From CAXMPK01 sp964195405 (GTDB lineage Bacteria; Actinomycetota; Acidimicrobiia; Spongiisociales; ZC4RG35), in assembly GCA_964195405.1 (NCBI GenBank), contig CAXMPK010000288.1:1-7445 (forward strand): DNA of 7,445 bases, written 5' to 3'. The notes under the pieces were generated by a model. It made no database searches. It was not told the origin of the DNA and saw nothing but the letters and a program-made list of their open reading frames with translations. Positions 1-5,206 of this stretch are shown here, piece after piece; position 1 is the first letter of the stretch; each line of letters begins with the position of its first letter. The position numbers and the translations under genes are program-made.

Positions 1-209
1 GACAGCCACACAGGAGCGAAGGCAGCCACTGTTGTCCACCTCCCAAGCGTCGGGTCATGCCACTCACCACGATCGAGCTGTGTCTCAGCGTCACGTCGTG
101 CGCGATCGGCGTCGATCTTCCGGCTGAACACACCAGCCGACCTTTCACGCCCAGCGGGGTCGTAGTAGAGAACCTGCCATTTGTCGCGGTGTTTGCGGAT
201 CCAGGCCAT
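1..209 (-). CDS. Tyrosine site-specific integrase, N-terminal part (runs off the left edge)
   Basis: The first 69 residues are visible. They begin MAWIRKHRDKWQVLYYD and continue through AGRERSAGVFSRKIDADRA to a tail reading WTTVAAFAPVWL. This is the typical start of actinobacterial phage or ICE tyrosine recombinases: a three-stranded arm-type DNA-binding domain (about residues 1-45), then the beginning of the SAM-like core-binding domain. The catalytic domain with its R-H-R-Y residues lies outside the window, so activity cannot be judged. The ATG overlaps the stop of the upstream gene (TAATG on the minus strand), with a GAAGGTG ribosome-binding site inside that gene, so the two are translationally coupled. 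Such enzymes insert elements into tRNA 3' ends and lie beside one attachment site with their 3' end facing it. The tRNA-Leu fragment at 5220-5277 is a candidate for the other end. Family call is confident; target site is inferred. Confidence 0.85.
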   Translation of the reverse strand, partial: MAWIRKHRDKWQVLYYDPAGRERSAGVFSRKIDADRARRDAETQLDRGEWHDPTLGRWTTVAAFAPVWL

Positions 210-961
210 TAGAGGTCACCTTCTCGTTCGAGAATGTCTCGGCTTTTATCGGTGATCGTCCCGCCTGCGCGACCTTGCCCCGCTGAGGTGAGGTATCCCT
301 CTACTCGAAGGTCTCGCACATATCCCGAGATCGTATGGGCGCTCTTGCCTGTGACCTCGGCGAGGTCTTGATGCACTCTGTTTCCGGATTGACTTTCTCG
401 GGTCAGCGCTTCGTATGAAGCTGCAAGGCGTGCTTTGGTCAGCGGGTCTCTCGCGGTTCGAGATCCCGGTTGGAATGAAGCTCTCAATGCTTCGAGCGCT
501 GACGCTGCTCTGATTGGCAGATTGATCGCGTCTGCTTCTGTGAATTGGTTGAGGAAAGCAGCTCGGATCTCGCTGATCCTGACGTTTTTGAGGACCGCTG
601 GTGTAACGCCCGGTTCATTTCTACCCTTTGTGACGATCCCGTTCGATAACCATGGCGCAGCATCAGCATCAGCGTCGACTGGAGATAGGGGGACCGCACA
701 GCGTGAGATGACGAGGTCGGTTATGACCCAGCCACTCGACTCTTCCGAAACGTGGACTGAGGTTGTGTATCCTTCCTTGGGGTAGTCGTCGAGTTTGCTC
801 CAAATCCAATAGCGGGCAGTCTGATCGCGAACGAGAACATCGTCGTCTGGATGGGTCCGAACCTTCGAAATCTCGGACAAGGGAGGGGGCCGGTCCGGGT
901 TGTATGCCCTCCACCGTCCGCCCGTTTTCAGGCGGTACTGCTTCCTTGGTTGAGGTGTCAT
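209..961 (-). CDS. Element-associated protein of unknown function with C-terminal helix-turn-helix
   Basis: A 250-residue protein. The start is supported by AAGGAG five bases before the ATG. Residues 1-100 are polar, with a stretch around SGWVITDLVISR that I do not recognise as a named domain. Residues about 170-250 form a winged-HTH-like module: a helix rich in Ala/Glu (TKARLAASYEALTRE), a DNA-recognition segment (VHQDLAEVTGKSAHTISGYVRDLRVEGYL) and a wing containing GQGRAGGTITDK. Proteins with this GRAGG-type wing are common in actinobacterial genomes, often next to integrases, and have no assigned function. The gene is coupled to the integrase by a 1-base overlap and diverges from the Xre gene. 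That context suggests a role in controlling integration or excision, for example as a recombination directionality factor or repressor; this is inference. Confidence 0.7.
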   Translation of the reverse strand: MTPQPRKQYRLKTGGRWRAYNPDRPPPLSEISKVRTHPDDDVLVRDQTARYWIWSKLDDYPKEGYTTSVHVSEESSGWVITDLVISRCAVPLSPVDADADAAPWLSNGIVTKGRNEPGVTPAVLKNVRISEIRAAFLNQFTEADAINLPIRAASALEALRASFQPGSRTARDPLTKARLAASYEALTRESQSGNRVHQDLAEVTGKSAHTISGYVRDLRVEGYLTSAGQGRAGGTITDKSRDILEREGDL

Positions 962-1014
962 CGTGTCTCCTTGTCGTGCTGCGTCACAACCTTGGGGTTT
1001 CTAAATCCTGTCGA

Positions 1015-1042
1015 ATACCCTAGGTGGCACTACCCATAGTAT
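1015..1042. promoter_or_regulatory. Imperfect 28-bp dyad between divergent element genes, candidate operator
   Basis: The segment runs from ATAC (1015-1018) to GTAT (1039-1042) and is symmetric at 9 of 14 base pairs about its centre at 1028/1029, including ATAC/GTAT and GGT/ACC. It lies between the minus-strand gene starting at 961 and the plus-strand Xre gene, where a lysogeny-type repressor would act on both promoters. It covers the possible GTG start at 1024, which favours the ATG at 1069 for the Xre gene. No clear -35/-10 pair could be fixed on either strand. Confidence 0.35.
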
Positions 1043-1068
1043 CACCATTTGGACTACGTTCGTCTTCC

Positions 1069-1308
1069 ATGACGGTACGTGATGCAGTGAAGACAGAAAT
1101 GGCGAAGCGTCCGCCACTTCCCGAGCTGTCGCAACTCAAGACGCTAAGGAAGAAGGCGGGTCTCACCCAGCAGGCGGTTGCTGACATTGTCGTTGTGTCC
1201 AGGGAGATGATCTCTGCATACGAGACAGGGAGGGCAGAACCAACCGGTGAATGTCGACTTCGCTACATCGAGGCGTTGGACGTGATGCGACAGGAGACCG
1301 CACCGTGA
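1069..1308 (+). CDS. Xre-family HTH transcriptional regulator
   Basis: Begun at the ATG at 1069, this is a 79-residue single-domain HTH_3 protein. The helix-turn-helix spans about residues 22-72: LKTLRKKAGLTQQAVADIV, then SREMISAYETGRAEPT, the standard Xre pattern with a recognition helix followed by an E-x-G-R turn. A GTG at 1024 would add 15 residues with no homology signal and would place the start inside the dyad at 1015-1042. Neither start has a convincing ribosome-binding site, and an ATG at 1099 is also possible. The protein is small enough to be only a DNA-binding domain. Its position divergent from the integrase pair and first in the operon suggests a repressor or activator of element genes. 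The stop overlaps the next gene's start (GTGA). Confidence 0.82.
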   Translation: MTVRDAVKTEMAKRPPLPELSQLKTLRKKAGLTQQAVADIVVVSREMISAYETGRAEPTGECRLRYIEALDVMRQETAP

Positions 1309-1547
1309 GCCTTCCCGAGCAGCTCCTCGATGACGCTGCGCTCGGCATGTTCCTTGGTGGAAAATCGCCAGCTGCGGTCCGCCAGTTGCGCCACCGCAAC
1401 CCGTCAGCCCTGCCTCCCTCAATCCGAGTAGGCGGTCGGGTGATGTACGACCCGAGAGACATCGAGGCGTGGCTTGTTGAAAAAAGAGAGAGCACCGCCG
1501 AAGCGGTCCTCTCTCAATCGCAGCACTTACAAAGAAGTGCACCGTGA
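1305..1547 (+). CDS. Excisionase-like HTH_17 (AlpA/MerR-type) DNA-binding protein
   Basis: An 80-residue protein starting at GTG 1305, chosen because AGGAGA lies eight bases upstream and the start overlaps the Xre stop as GTGA; the open frame continues further upstream without a better start. Residues about 8-60 carry the helix-turn-helix and wing typical of excisionase-family proteins: DDAALGMFLGGKSPAAVRQL, then IRVGGRVMYDPRDIEAWL, where a basic or Gly-rich hairpin is followed by a D-I-E-A-W-L helix. Such proteins act as recombination directionality factors (Xis) bending DNA at attachment sites, or as activators of the integrase gene (AlpA). The location between Xre and the initiator-like gene fits Xis. 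Whether it works with the integrase at 1-209 is inference. Confidence 0.78.
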   Translation: MSLPEQLLDDAALGMFLGGKSPAAVRQLRHRNPSALPPSIRVGGRVMYDPRDIEAWLVEKRESTAEAVLSQSQHLQRSAP

Positions 1548-1562
1548 AGGCTAGCGCCCGGG

Positions 1563-2264
1563 GTGGACATATTCGATGGCGGTCTTGAAATGGCTCAGCG
1601 CGGTTTTGTCCTCAAATGGCAGCGGACGGTCATCGCGTTTCTGCTTCGTGACTCGCCATCGAATCACAGTTCTGTCTTGGCACTGACTGCGGTTCTGGTC
1701 GCCTATGCCGACGCTGACGGATCGAGCTGCTACCCGAGTCTTCGCACGATGAGCCGCGACGCTGGGATGCACCACGAAACCGTGACATCGGCTCTCGGGT
1801 ACTTGGGCGATGCCGGGCTGTTGGAGCATGTTCGCAATCGGGCCAGGGGTCTCCGTGAGTGGAATCTCACGTTCCCCCAGAATTCGGATAAACCGAACAC
1901 TGAGCCTGTGGATAACACCTCAGAGTTCGGGTCAGAGTTCGGGTCAGAGTTCGGGTCATTCGAAACAACCTCCGTAGACCTCCGTAGACCTCCTAAGAGG
2001 CAGCAGCAGAGCTTCGCCGAGTTCAACGCCGACAGGTCACGTTCCGACGCCAAAGGTCAACAAACGAACGGGACCAAGGTCCGTTCCATCGATGGGCTTG
2101 CTCAGTCGATTGCCAAACGCTCCGACTTTGTCGAGGAGTCTCGCCATCAGTGGGAACACCTTGATTGCCCTGACTGCGATCAGGGCTATCGATTCGTGTA
2201 CGCACCCGGTTCGGGATCAGTGGCCGTCAGATGCACCACCAAACAAGGAGAGGAACACGAATGA
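1563..2264 (+). CDS. Winged-HTH (HTH_36-type) replication-initiator-like protein
   Basis: A 233-residue protein from GTG 1563; ATG 1590 (MAQRGFVLKW) is an equally plausible start because neither has a well-spaced ribosome-binding site. Residues about 36-105 form a winged helix of the HTH_36 class: LALTAVLVAYADADG, YPSLRTMSRDAGMHHETV and ALGYLGDAGLLE. This fold is used by plasmid Rep proteins and phage replisome organisers. Residues 106-195 are low-complexity and charged, and include a perfect (SEFG)x3 repeat (120-131). The C-terminus has CPDC (202-205) and one more Cys (224), like a zinc ribbon lacking its fourth ligand. The DNA coding the middle contains a DnaA box and tandem repeats, as in lambda O, whose gene contains its own origin. 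Initiator function is inferred from the fold, position and these repeats; a plain transcription factor is possible. Confidence 0.65.
   Translation: MDIFDGGLEMAQRGFVLKWQRTVIAFLLRDSPSNHSSVLALTAVLVAYADADGSSCYPSLRTMSRDAGMHHETVTSALGYLGDAGLLEHVRNRARGLREWNLTFPQNSDKPNTEPVDNTSEFGSEFGSEFGSFETTSVDLRRPPKRQQQSFAEFNADRSRSDAKGQQTNGTKVRSIDGLAQSIAKRSDFVEESRHQWEHLDCPDCDQGYRFVYAPGSGSVAVRCTTKQGEEHE
1907..1956. other. Candidate in-gene replication origin: DnaA box plus three 12-bp iterons
   Basis: TGTGGATAA at 1907-1915 is the exact reverse complement of the consensus DnaA box TTATCCACA. Four bases on, the 12-mer CAGAGTTCGGGT occurs three times in tandem (1921-1932, 1933-1944, 1945-1956) without mismatch. The same GTTCGG word appears inverted at 1893-1898, opposite TTCGG at 1883-1887. 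A second tandem repeat, TCCGTAGACC twice, follows at 1971-1990. All lie inside the initiator-like gene. In-gene iterons are known in lambda O and RepA_N plasmid genes. No clear AT-rich unwinding element was seen. Confidence 0.45.
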
Positions 2265-2317
2265 CATCTAAGCAAGTGCCGTCCCGGCTCCCCGCTATGT
2301 CGCTGAATGTCCGGTGA
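2261..2317 (+). CDS. 18-codon ORF with strong ribosome-binding site, possible coupling leader
   Basis: Encodes MTSKQVPSRLPAMSLNVR. The ATG overlaps the preceding stop (ATGA) and has AAGGAGAGG upstream, the best ribosome-binding site in the operon. Its stop (2315-2317) falls between the two possible starts of the next gene (2307 and 2328), neither of which has a good ribosome-binding site. The simplest reading is a leader that delivers ribosomes to the next gene by re-initiation. It could also be a real micropeptide or the remnant of a longer gene. Confidence 0.4.
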   Translation: MTSKQVPSRLPAMSLNVR

Positions 2318-2687
2318 TGTCATACCTATGAAGGGTTCATGGGCCAAGGCCGCTCTAGTTATTGCATCCGGTGGGACCACCACCGACGCCGGGAAAGCAG
2401 CCGGGGTGACCAGTCGCACCGTCCAAAGGTGGCGCGCGGATGAGGTCCAATTCGCCGATGCTGTTGCCGACGCCCGCAAGGAGTTCCTAGACGATGCCGC
2501 GGGGATCTTGGCGCAGATTTCCACCAAGGCCGCTCAGAAGCTCGGCGCAATCATCGAGGACTCCGACGACCGCCTTGCCCTCGCCGCCGCCCGGGTCGTT
2601 TTGGATATGGCCTCCCGGTACCGCCAAGACCAATCCCTAGAGAACAGGCTCAACGCCCTGGAAATGGCAGCGGGGATGCGACGGTGA
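2307..2687 (+). CDS. Small HTH protein resembling phage small terminase subunits
   Basis: A 126-residue protein from ATG 2307 (ATG 2328, giving MKGSWAKAA, is an alternative). Residues about 14-45 form a homeodomain-like HTH: ALVIASGGTTTDAGKAAG, then VTSRTVQRWRADEVQF. A long charged helical region follows (FADAVADARKEFLDDAAGIL and onwards to RLNALEMA), probably an oligomerisation helix. This HTH plus alpha-helical layout is that of phage small terminase (TerS) proteins, which recognise packaging sites; many similar genes are also annotated only as HTH proteins. In phage satellites a terS gene redirects packaging to the island. No large terminase is present. The stop overlaps the next start (GTGA). 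TerS is an inference from fold and context only. Confidence 0.55.
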   Translation: MSGDVIPMKGSWAKAALVIASGGTTTDAGKAAGVTSRTVQRWRADEVQFADAVADARKEFLDDAAGILAQISTKAAQKLGAIIEDSDDRLALAAARVVLDMASRYRQDQSLENRLNALEMAAGMRR

Positions 2688-2902
2688 ACCGAGACCAACG
2701 CCTCAACCGCCTCGAGGACCATTACGGGTTGACCACCTCTCCGTTGCTTACCGCCCAGCTCGTGACGCACGCCCTCGACGCTCTCAAAAAGGCCAACCAG
2801 GACGACACCAACCTCACTCACGTAGACGGGTTTCCGATGGAGTTGATCGACAAGTGGGTGAGGTCCGAACTAAAGCGGTTGCAACTACTGGGACAAAAGT
2901 GA
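2684..2902 (+). CDS. Small protein of unknown function
   Basis: A 72-residue protein from GTG 2684, which overlaps the preceding stop as GTGA. I do not recognise a family. It is hydrophilic and predicted helical, with heptad-like Leu spacing near both ends (RLNRLEDHYGL and MELIDKWVRSELKRLQLLG), no signal peptide and no membrane segment. Its N-terminus (RLNRLE) echoes the C-terminus of the preceding protein (ENRLNALE), perhaps a coiled-coil partner. Its place in the coupled operon argues that it is a real gene. Confidence 0.6.
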   Translation: MNRDQRLNRLEDHYGLTTSPLLTAQLVTHALDALKKANQDDTNLTHVDGFPMELIDKWVRSELKRLQLLGQK

Positions 2903-2982
2903 CTGACCACCAAACGGAGCGAGCCATTGCGAAGACGGCAGTCCCGGCCCAAACCAAATCATTCTCAATGTCGAACTCATAA
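2899..2982 (+). pseudogene. Truncated last gene of the element operon (27 codons left)
   Basis: GTG 2899 overlaps the stop of the previous gene in the same GTGA arrangement used at 1305 and 2684, as expected for another operon gene. The product (MTDHQTERAIAK, then TAVPAQTKSFSMSNS) ends at TAA 2980-2982 after 27 residues, and the second half looks like non-coding read-through. I infer the 5' end of a longer gene cut off at about 2955-2980, just before the first palindrome. A real micropeptide cannot be excluded. Confidence 0.35.
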
Positions 2983-3028
2983 TCAGAGAAAGCTGCGGAT
3001 GCGAAGGTAAGAAGCGAATAACAGCTCC

Positions 3029-3055
3029 CCGCACATAACGGCACTTATGTGTGCC
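3029..3055 (+). repeat. Dif-like palindrome A, type I
   Basis: Core CATAA (3034-3038), CGGCAC (3039-3044), TTATG (3045-3049), with arms GCACATAA and TTATGTGT making an 8-bp imperfect inverted repeat. It sits 3 bases beyond the gldA stop codon. The 5-6-5 core layout matches Xer dif sites (E. coli dif core CATAA-TGTATA-TTATG). It is in direct orientation with sites B and E. It could also act as an RNA hairpin at the gldA 3' end, but no T-tract follows. Confidence 0.8.
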
Positions 3056-3057
3056 TG

Positions 3058-4287
3058 CTACTTGGTGTGGATCCGCTTGTAAGGCTCGTCGCCGACTGTT
3101 CGGATTGCGGTGCGGCCGATTTGGTTTGCCTTGAGAATGCTGTCTCTGATGTGCGTTTCGCTGAGCGGAGTGGGCATGTTTGCTGTGAAGGGGAATCTCA
3201 TTGTTCCCTCCACGATGGTCGTAAGGGTCGAATTGTCTTCGGAGACGGATAGCTGGCCGAGATGAACCGGCAATCCGACCTCCTGGAAGAATCCTGCGAC
3301 TCGAGCTGCTTCTCCTTCACGGTTTTGCATCGCCAGTTGGACCATTACACCGAAGGCGACCATTTCGCCGTGTAGATGGTTGTCGTGGACGGTGGGGATT
3401 GCCGTCAATGCCAGTCCAACGCCGTGGGCCGCAGCCAAACCGCCGCTCTCGAATCCGAGGCCACTCAACAGTGTGTTCGCCTCTATCACCTGTTCAAGGC
3501 TGTCGTCCAACCGGCCTACATGAACGGCTGAGATCGCTTTCACGCCATGCTCATACAGGGCCTGAGCGCAGGCTTGGCTGATTGTCTTGGCGGCATTGGT
3601 CGGTCTTGCTCCGAGCACCGAGATGCCCCTTGGGTTTTCAGCAACTGCCTCTGCTTCGTACCAGGTCGCCATCGCATCACCCATTCCGGCTACCAAGAAC
3701 CTCACAGGTGCCGCTAATACCAGATCCGAATCCACGACTACAAGGCTTGGGCTATCCGGATAGAACTCGACACCGCTTACGACACCAGCGTCGTCATAGA
3801 GTACCGACGACGCTGAACACGGGGCATCATTCGAGGCCAGCGAAGGCACAACAACCACAGGAACGCCTAGCCGATAGGCGACTGCCTTCCCGGTGTCGAT
3901 GCACTTCCCACCACCGAAGGCCATCACAGCATCGGCGTTGTCTCGACTCATCTCCCGGACGCGAGCGTCGATCTCGGTGAGGCTCGACTCTCCTCCAAAC
4001 GTGTGAAACGTGTAATCAAGTTCGGATTGTTCGAGCGACGTCCGCATCCGATCCCCACTCGCTTTGATCCTGCCGACGGAAGCCAAGACAGCTATCCGCT
4101 GTGCATCGAGGAGACCGAGGTATTCACCAAGGCGATCGAGAACACCCGGACCCTGCACATACCGAGAGGGAGAAATGAAGACACGGGACGGTGGATCCGT
4201 ACCGAACAGGCTGCTCGGAACAAAAGGCTCAGTCGGATTTCTGATGGTCCAGAACCTAGAGAACCTCCTCAACAACAAACCGCACAT
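3058..4287 (-). CDS. gldA: Glycerol dehydrogenase-like, iron/zinc-containing alcohol dehydrogenase family
   Basis: Family members oxidise glycerol to dihydroxyacetone with NAD+, in the cytoplasm; related small diols are possible substrates. Numbering from ATG 4287, homology begins at VFISPSRYVQGPGVLDRLG (36-54), the typical GldA N-terminus. The NAD-binding GGGKCIDTGKA is at 125-135, SLASNDAPCSASSVLY at 149-164. The presumed metal ligands are D204 (GMGDAMATWYEAEA), H288 (AAAHGVGLAL) and H306 (HLHGEMVAFG), spaced as in characterised GldA. From residue 36 it is 374 residues, near family length. The start is odd: ATG 4287 lies inside palindrome B, residues 1-35 look non-homologous, and no ATG/GTG/TTG lies near residue 36. 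GAGGAGG at 4262-4268 resembles a ribosome-binding site but has no start codon at proper distance. The gene may have lost its native start. Dihydroxyacetone kinase genes are absent here. Confidence 0.88.
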   Translation of the reverse strand: MCGLLLRRFSRFWTIRNPTEPFVPSSLFGTDPPSRVFISPSRYVQGPGVLDRLGEYLGLLDAQRIAVLASVGRIKASGDRMRTSLEQSELDYTFHTFGGESSLTEIDARVREMSRDNADAVMAFGGGKCIDTGKAVAYRLGVPVVVVPSLASNDAPCSASSVLYDDAGVVSGVEFYPDSPSLVVVDSDLVLAAPVRFLVAGMGDAMATWYEAEAVAENPRGISVLGARPTNAAKTISQACAQALYEHGVKAISAVHVGRLDDSLEQVIEANTLLSGLGFESGGLAAAHGVGLALTAIPTVHDNHLHGEMVAFGVMVQLAMQNREGEAARVAGFFQEVGLPVHLGQLSVSEDNSTLTTIVEGTMRFPFTANMPTPLSETHIRDSILKANQIGRTAIRTVGDEPYKRIHTK

Positions 4288-4303
4288 AACGGCACTTATG
4301 TGC
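4281..4303 (+). repeat. Dif-like palindrome B, type I
   Basis: Core CATAA (4285-4289), CGGCAC (4290-4295), TTATG (4296-4300), with perfect 8-bp arms GCACATAA/TTATGTGC. It is identical to site E across at least CCGCACATAA and TTATGTGCGC and differs from A at one arm base. It contains the only ATG available to gldA. With site C 45 bp away it forms a larger inverted repeat. Confidence 0.85.
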
Positions 4304-4324
4304 GCTATTCAGGGTGACAAGTGA

Positions 4325-4347
4325 CCGCACATAATGCCGGTTATGCG
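4325..4347 (+). repeat. Dif-like palindrome C, type II
   Basis: Core CATAA (4330-4334), TGCCGG (4335-4340), TTATG (4341-4345). The left arm CCGCACATAA equals that of type I; the right arm TTATGCG is shorter. Its reverse complement matches site B almost throughout, with only single-base shifts, so B and C are an inverted pair separated by about 21 bases. Confidence 0.82.
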
Positions 4348-4391
4348 TTTCCCTCGAGGATTCAAGTTTCCGGCGGTTTTGCTCCTGGCTT

Positions 4392-4673
4392 TTAGCAGCC
4401 GGACTCCACATCTATGCATGTGCCGCCGGAAAACCCGAACACCGTGTCGAACCCTTTGCCGCCGTTGAACGTCGCCGAATCTTGGTTACTAGTCACGGTG
4501 TCGTTGCCGCCGCCGCCGTTGTACGTCGCCGAGTCTCGGTTGACACCGCCGCCGCCGTCGTTGCCTTTGCCGCCGATGTACGTCGCCGAGTCTTCGTTGA
4601 TCGTGACAGTGCGCGCTCGACGATTAGATCCGAGAGTGTATGGTTTCCAGGAGGAGGGCCATGATGTTCGGTC
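4392..4673 (-). pseudogene. RTX calcium-binding repeat protein, start-less C-terminal remnant
   Basis: The minus strand is open from 4673 to a TAA at 4392-4394 but has no ATG, GTG or TTG start. From about 4605 it encodes three repeats of 18-19 residues, each with DSAT(Y/F) followed by a GGxGxD turn: DSATYIGGKGND, DSATYNGGGGND and DSATFNGGKGFD, ending in CIDVESGC. GGxGxD nonapeptides bind calcium in RTX (hemolysin-type) beta-rolls of secreted proteins. Upstream codons overlap tatA and look unrelated, so the gene's N-terminal secretion and functional parts are missing. It lies between palindrome C and tatA, consistent with a gene broken by rearrangement. The same strand-neutral GCC-rich bases create spurious plus-strand ORFs. 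Confidence 0.6.
4649..4658 (+). promoter_or_regulatory. Strong ribosome-binding site of tatA
   Basis: AGGAGGAGGG lies 2 bases before ATG 4661 and 5 before ATG 4664. This decides against the upstream GTG at 4640 as the start. Confidence 0.7.
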
Positions 4674-4885
4674 TCAAGGGCCAAGAGTTGCTAATCGTGT
4701 TGCTCATCATTGTCGTGATCTTTGGTGCGAGGAAACTCCCTGGCCTGGCCCGATCGCTTGGATCATCGGCGAAGGAGTTCCGCAAAGGGATCGAAGAGGG
4801 AACCGGGGAGGACGAGCCGGATGTTCAGATTTCTAACCCGTCTGATCCCGACAGTTCGGTCTTTGACTCAAAACCCCCCGACTAG
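4661..4885 (+). CDS. tatA: Sec-independent (twin-arginine) translocase subunit TatA/E
   Basis: TatA oligomers form the translocation element of the Tat system, which exports folded proteins across the inner membrane with TatC (and TatB). The start is ATG 4661 or 4664 behind a strong ribosome-binding site; 74 residues, normal for TatA. After MMFGLKGQE there is one membrane helix (LLIVLLIIVVIFG, about residues 10-22), the conserved FG hinge and ARKLPGLARSLG, the amphipathic helix (to about 43), and an acidic disordered tail ending SKPPD. No tatC or tatB is nearby, so it is an orphan copy and would need the host's TatC. It lies on the likely element side of the tRNA-Leu scar, suggesting cargo or a gene moved by the palindromic sites. 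Confidence 0.9.
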   Translation: MMFGLKGQELLIVLLIIVVIFGARKLPGLARSLGSSAKEFRKGIEEGTGEDEPDVQISNPSDPDSSVFDSKPPD

Positions 4886-4931
4886 TCCGGATAGTTGCGA
4901 ATAGAGGGCCGATTGTTACGGCGCGCTGCTA

Positions 4932-4948
4932 CCGCCGAACGTCGGCGG
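4932..4948. terminator. Perfect 7-bp stem-loop downstream of tatA
   Basis: CCGCCGA, loop ACG, TCGGCGG, a very stable GC-rich hairpin 47 bases after the tatA stop. There is no T-tract, so it may be a hairpin-only terminator of the kind common in actinobacteria, or an operator. Confidence 0.4.
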
Positions 4949-5116
4949 CCAAGGATTCGCGTTTACATTTGACGACCCGAATACTGACCTCACATGCCGG
5001 ATATGGGCAGCCAGGGACTGCAGCCAAACTGCAGCCATACGGTCGCTTTGGACCAAGCGGCTTCAGTTGTAGGTGAGTGATCTTCAACCATTCTTCTACC
5101 CAACCCCTGATGACAG

Positions 5117-5206
5117 GCCGGTACCAGAAGAGACAACAAGGCTCCGGCTGTGCTGTTTTTCGTTCCCCGACTTGATGGAACGGGACTAGCTGGTACCAGA
5201 GGAGAC
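5117..5206 (+). repeat. 18-bp direct repeat pair next to the tRNA-Leu fragment
   Basis: The motif GCYGGTACCAGARGAGAC occurs at 5117-5134 and 5189-5206, with two mismatches and 72-bp spacing. The second copy ends 14 bases before the tRNA fragment. Direct repeats flanking an attachment core are typical of integrase arm or Xis binding sites; that role is inferred. Confidence 0.5.

Noticed and set aside
1551..2205. Minus-strand ORFs opposite the xis and rep genes
   Set aside because: They are shadows with no motifs or ribosome-binding sites, opposite well-supported coupled genes.
2814..3044. Minus-strand 76-residue ORF across the island's right end
   Set aside because: It overlaps the coupled plus-strand genes and begins in palindrome A; the sequence shows no recognisable domain.
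3029..3055. Palindromes explained only as transcription terminators
   Set aside because: No T-tracts follow, several lie upstream of or between genes on both strands, and the conserved six-base centres go beyond what a terminator loop needs.
3399..3980. Plus-strand ORFs of 60 and 132 residues
   Set aside because: They lie antisense inside gldA, with low-complexity Arg/Pro/Ser composition and no motifs.
4003..4324. Plus-strand ORFs of 104 and 86 residues over the gldA 5' region
   Set aside because: They are antisense to clear GldA homology, and their ends run into the palindromes.
4414..4836. Plus-strand 140-residue ORF with LPPLNVAES/LPPPPLYVAES repeats
   Set aside because: The repeat pattern is the shadow of the minus-strand RTX repeats, and its second half overlaps tatA out of frame.
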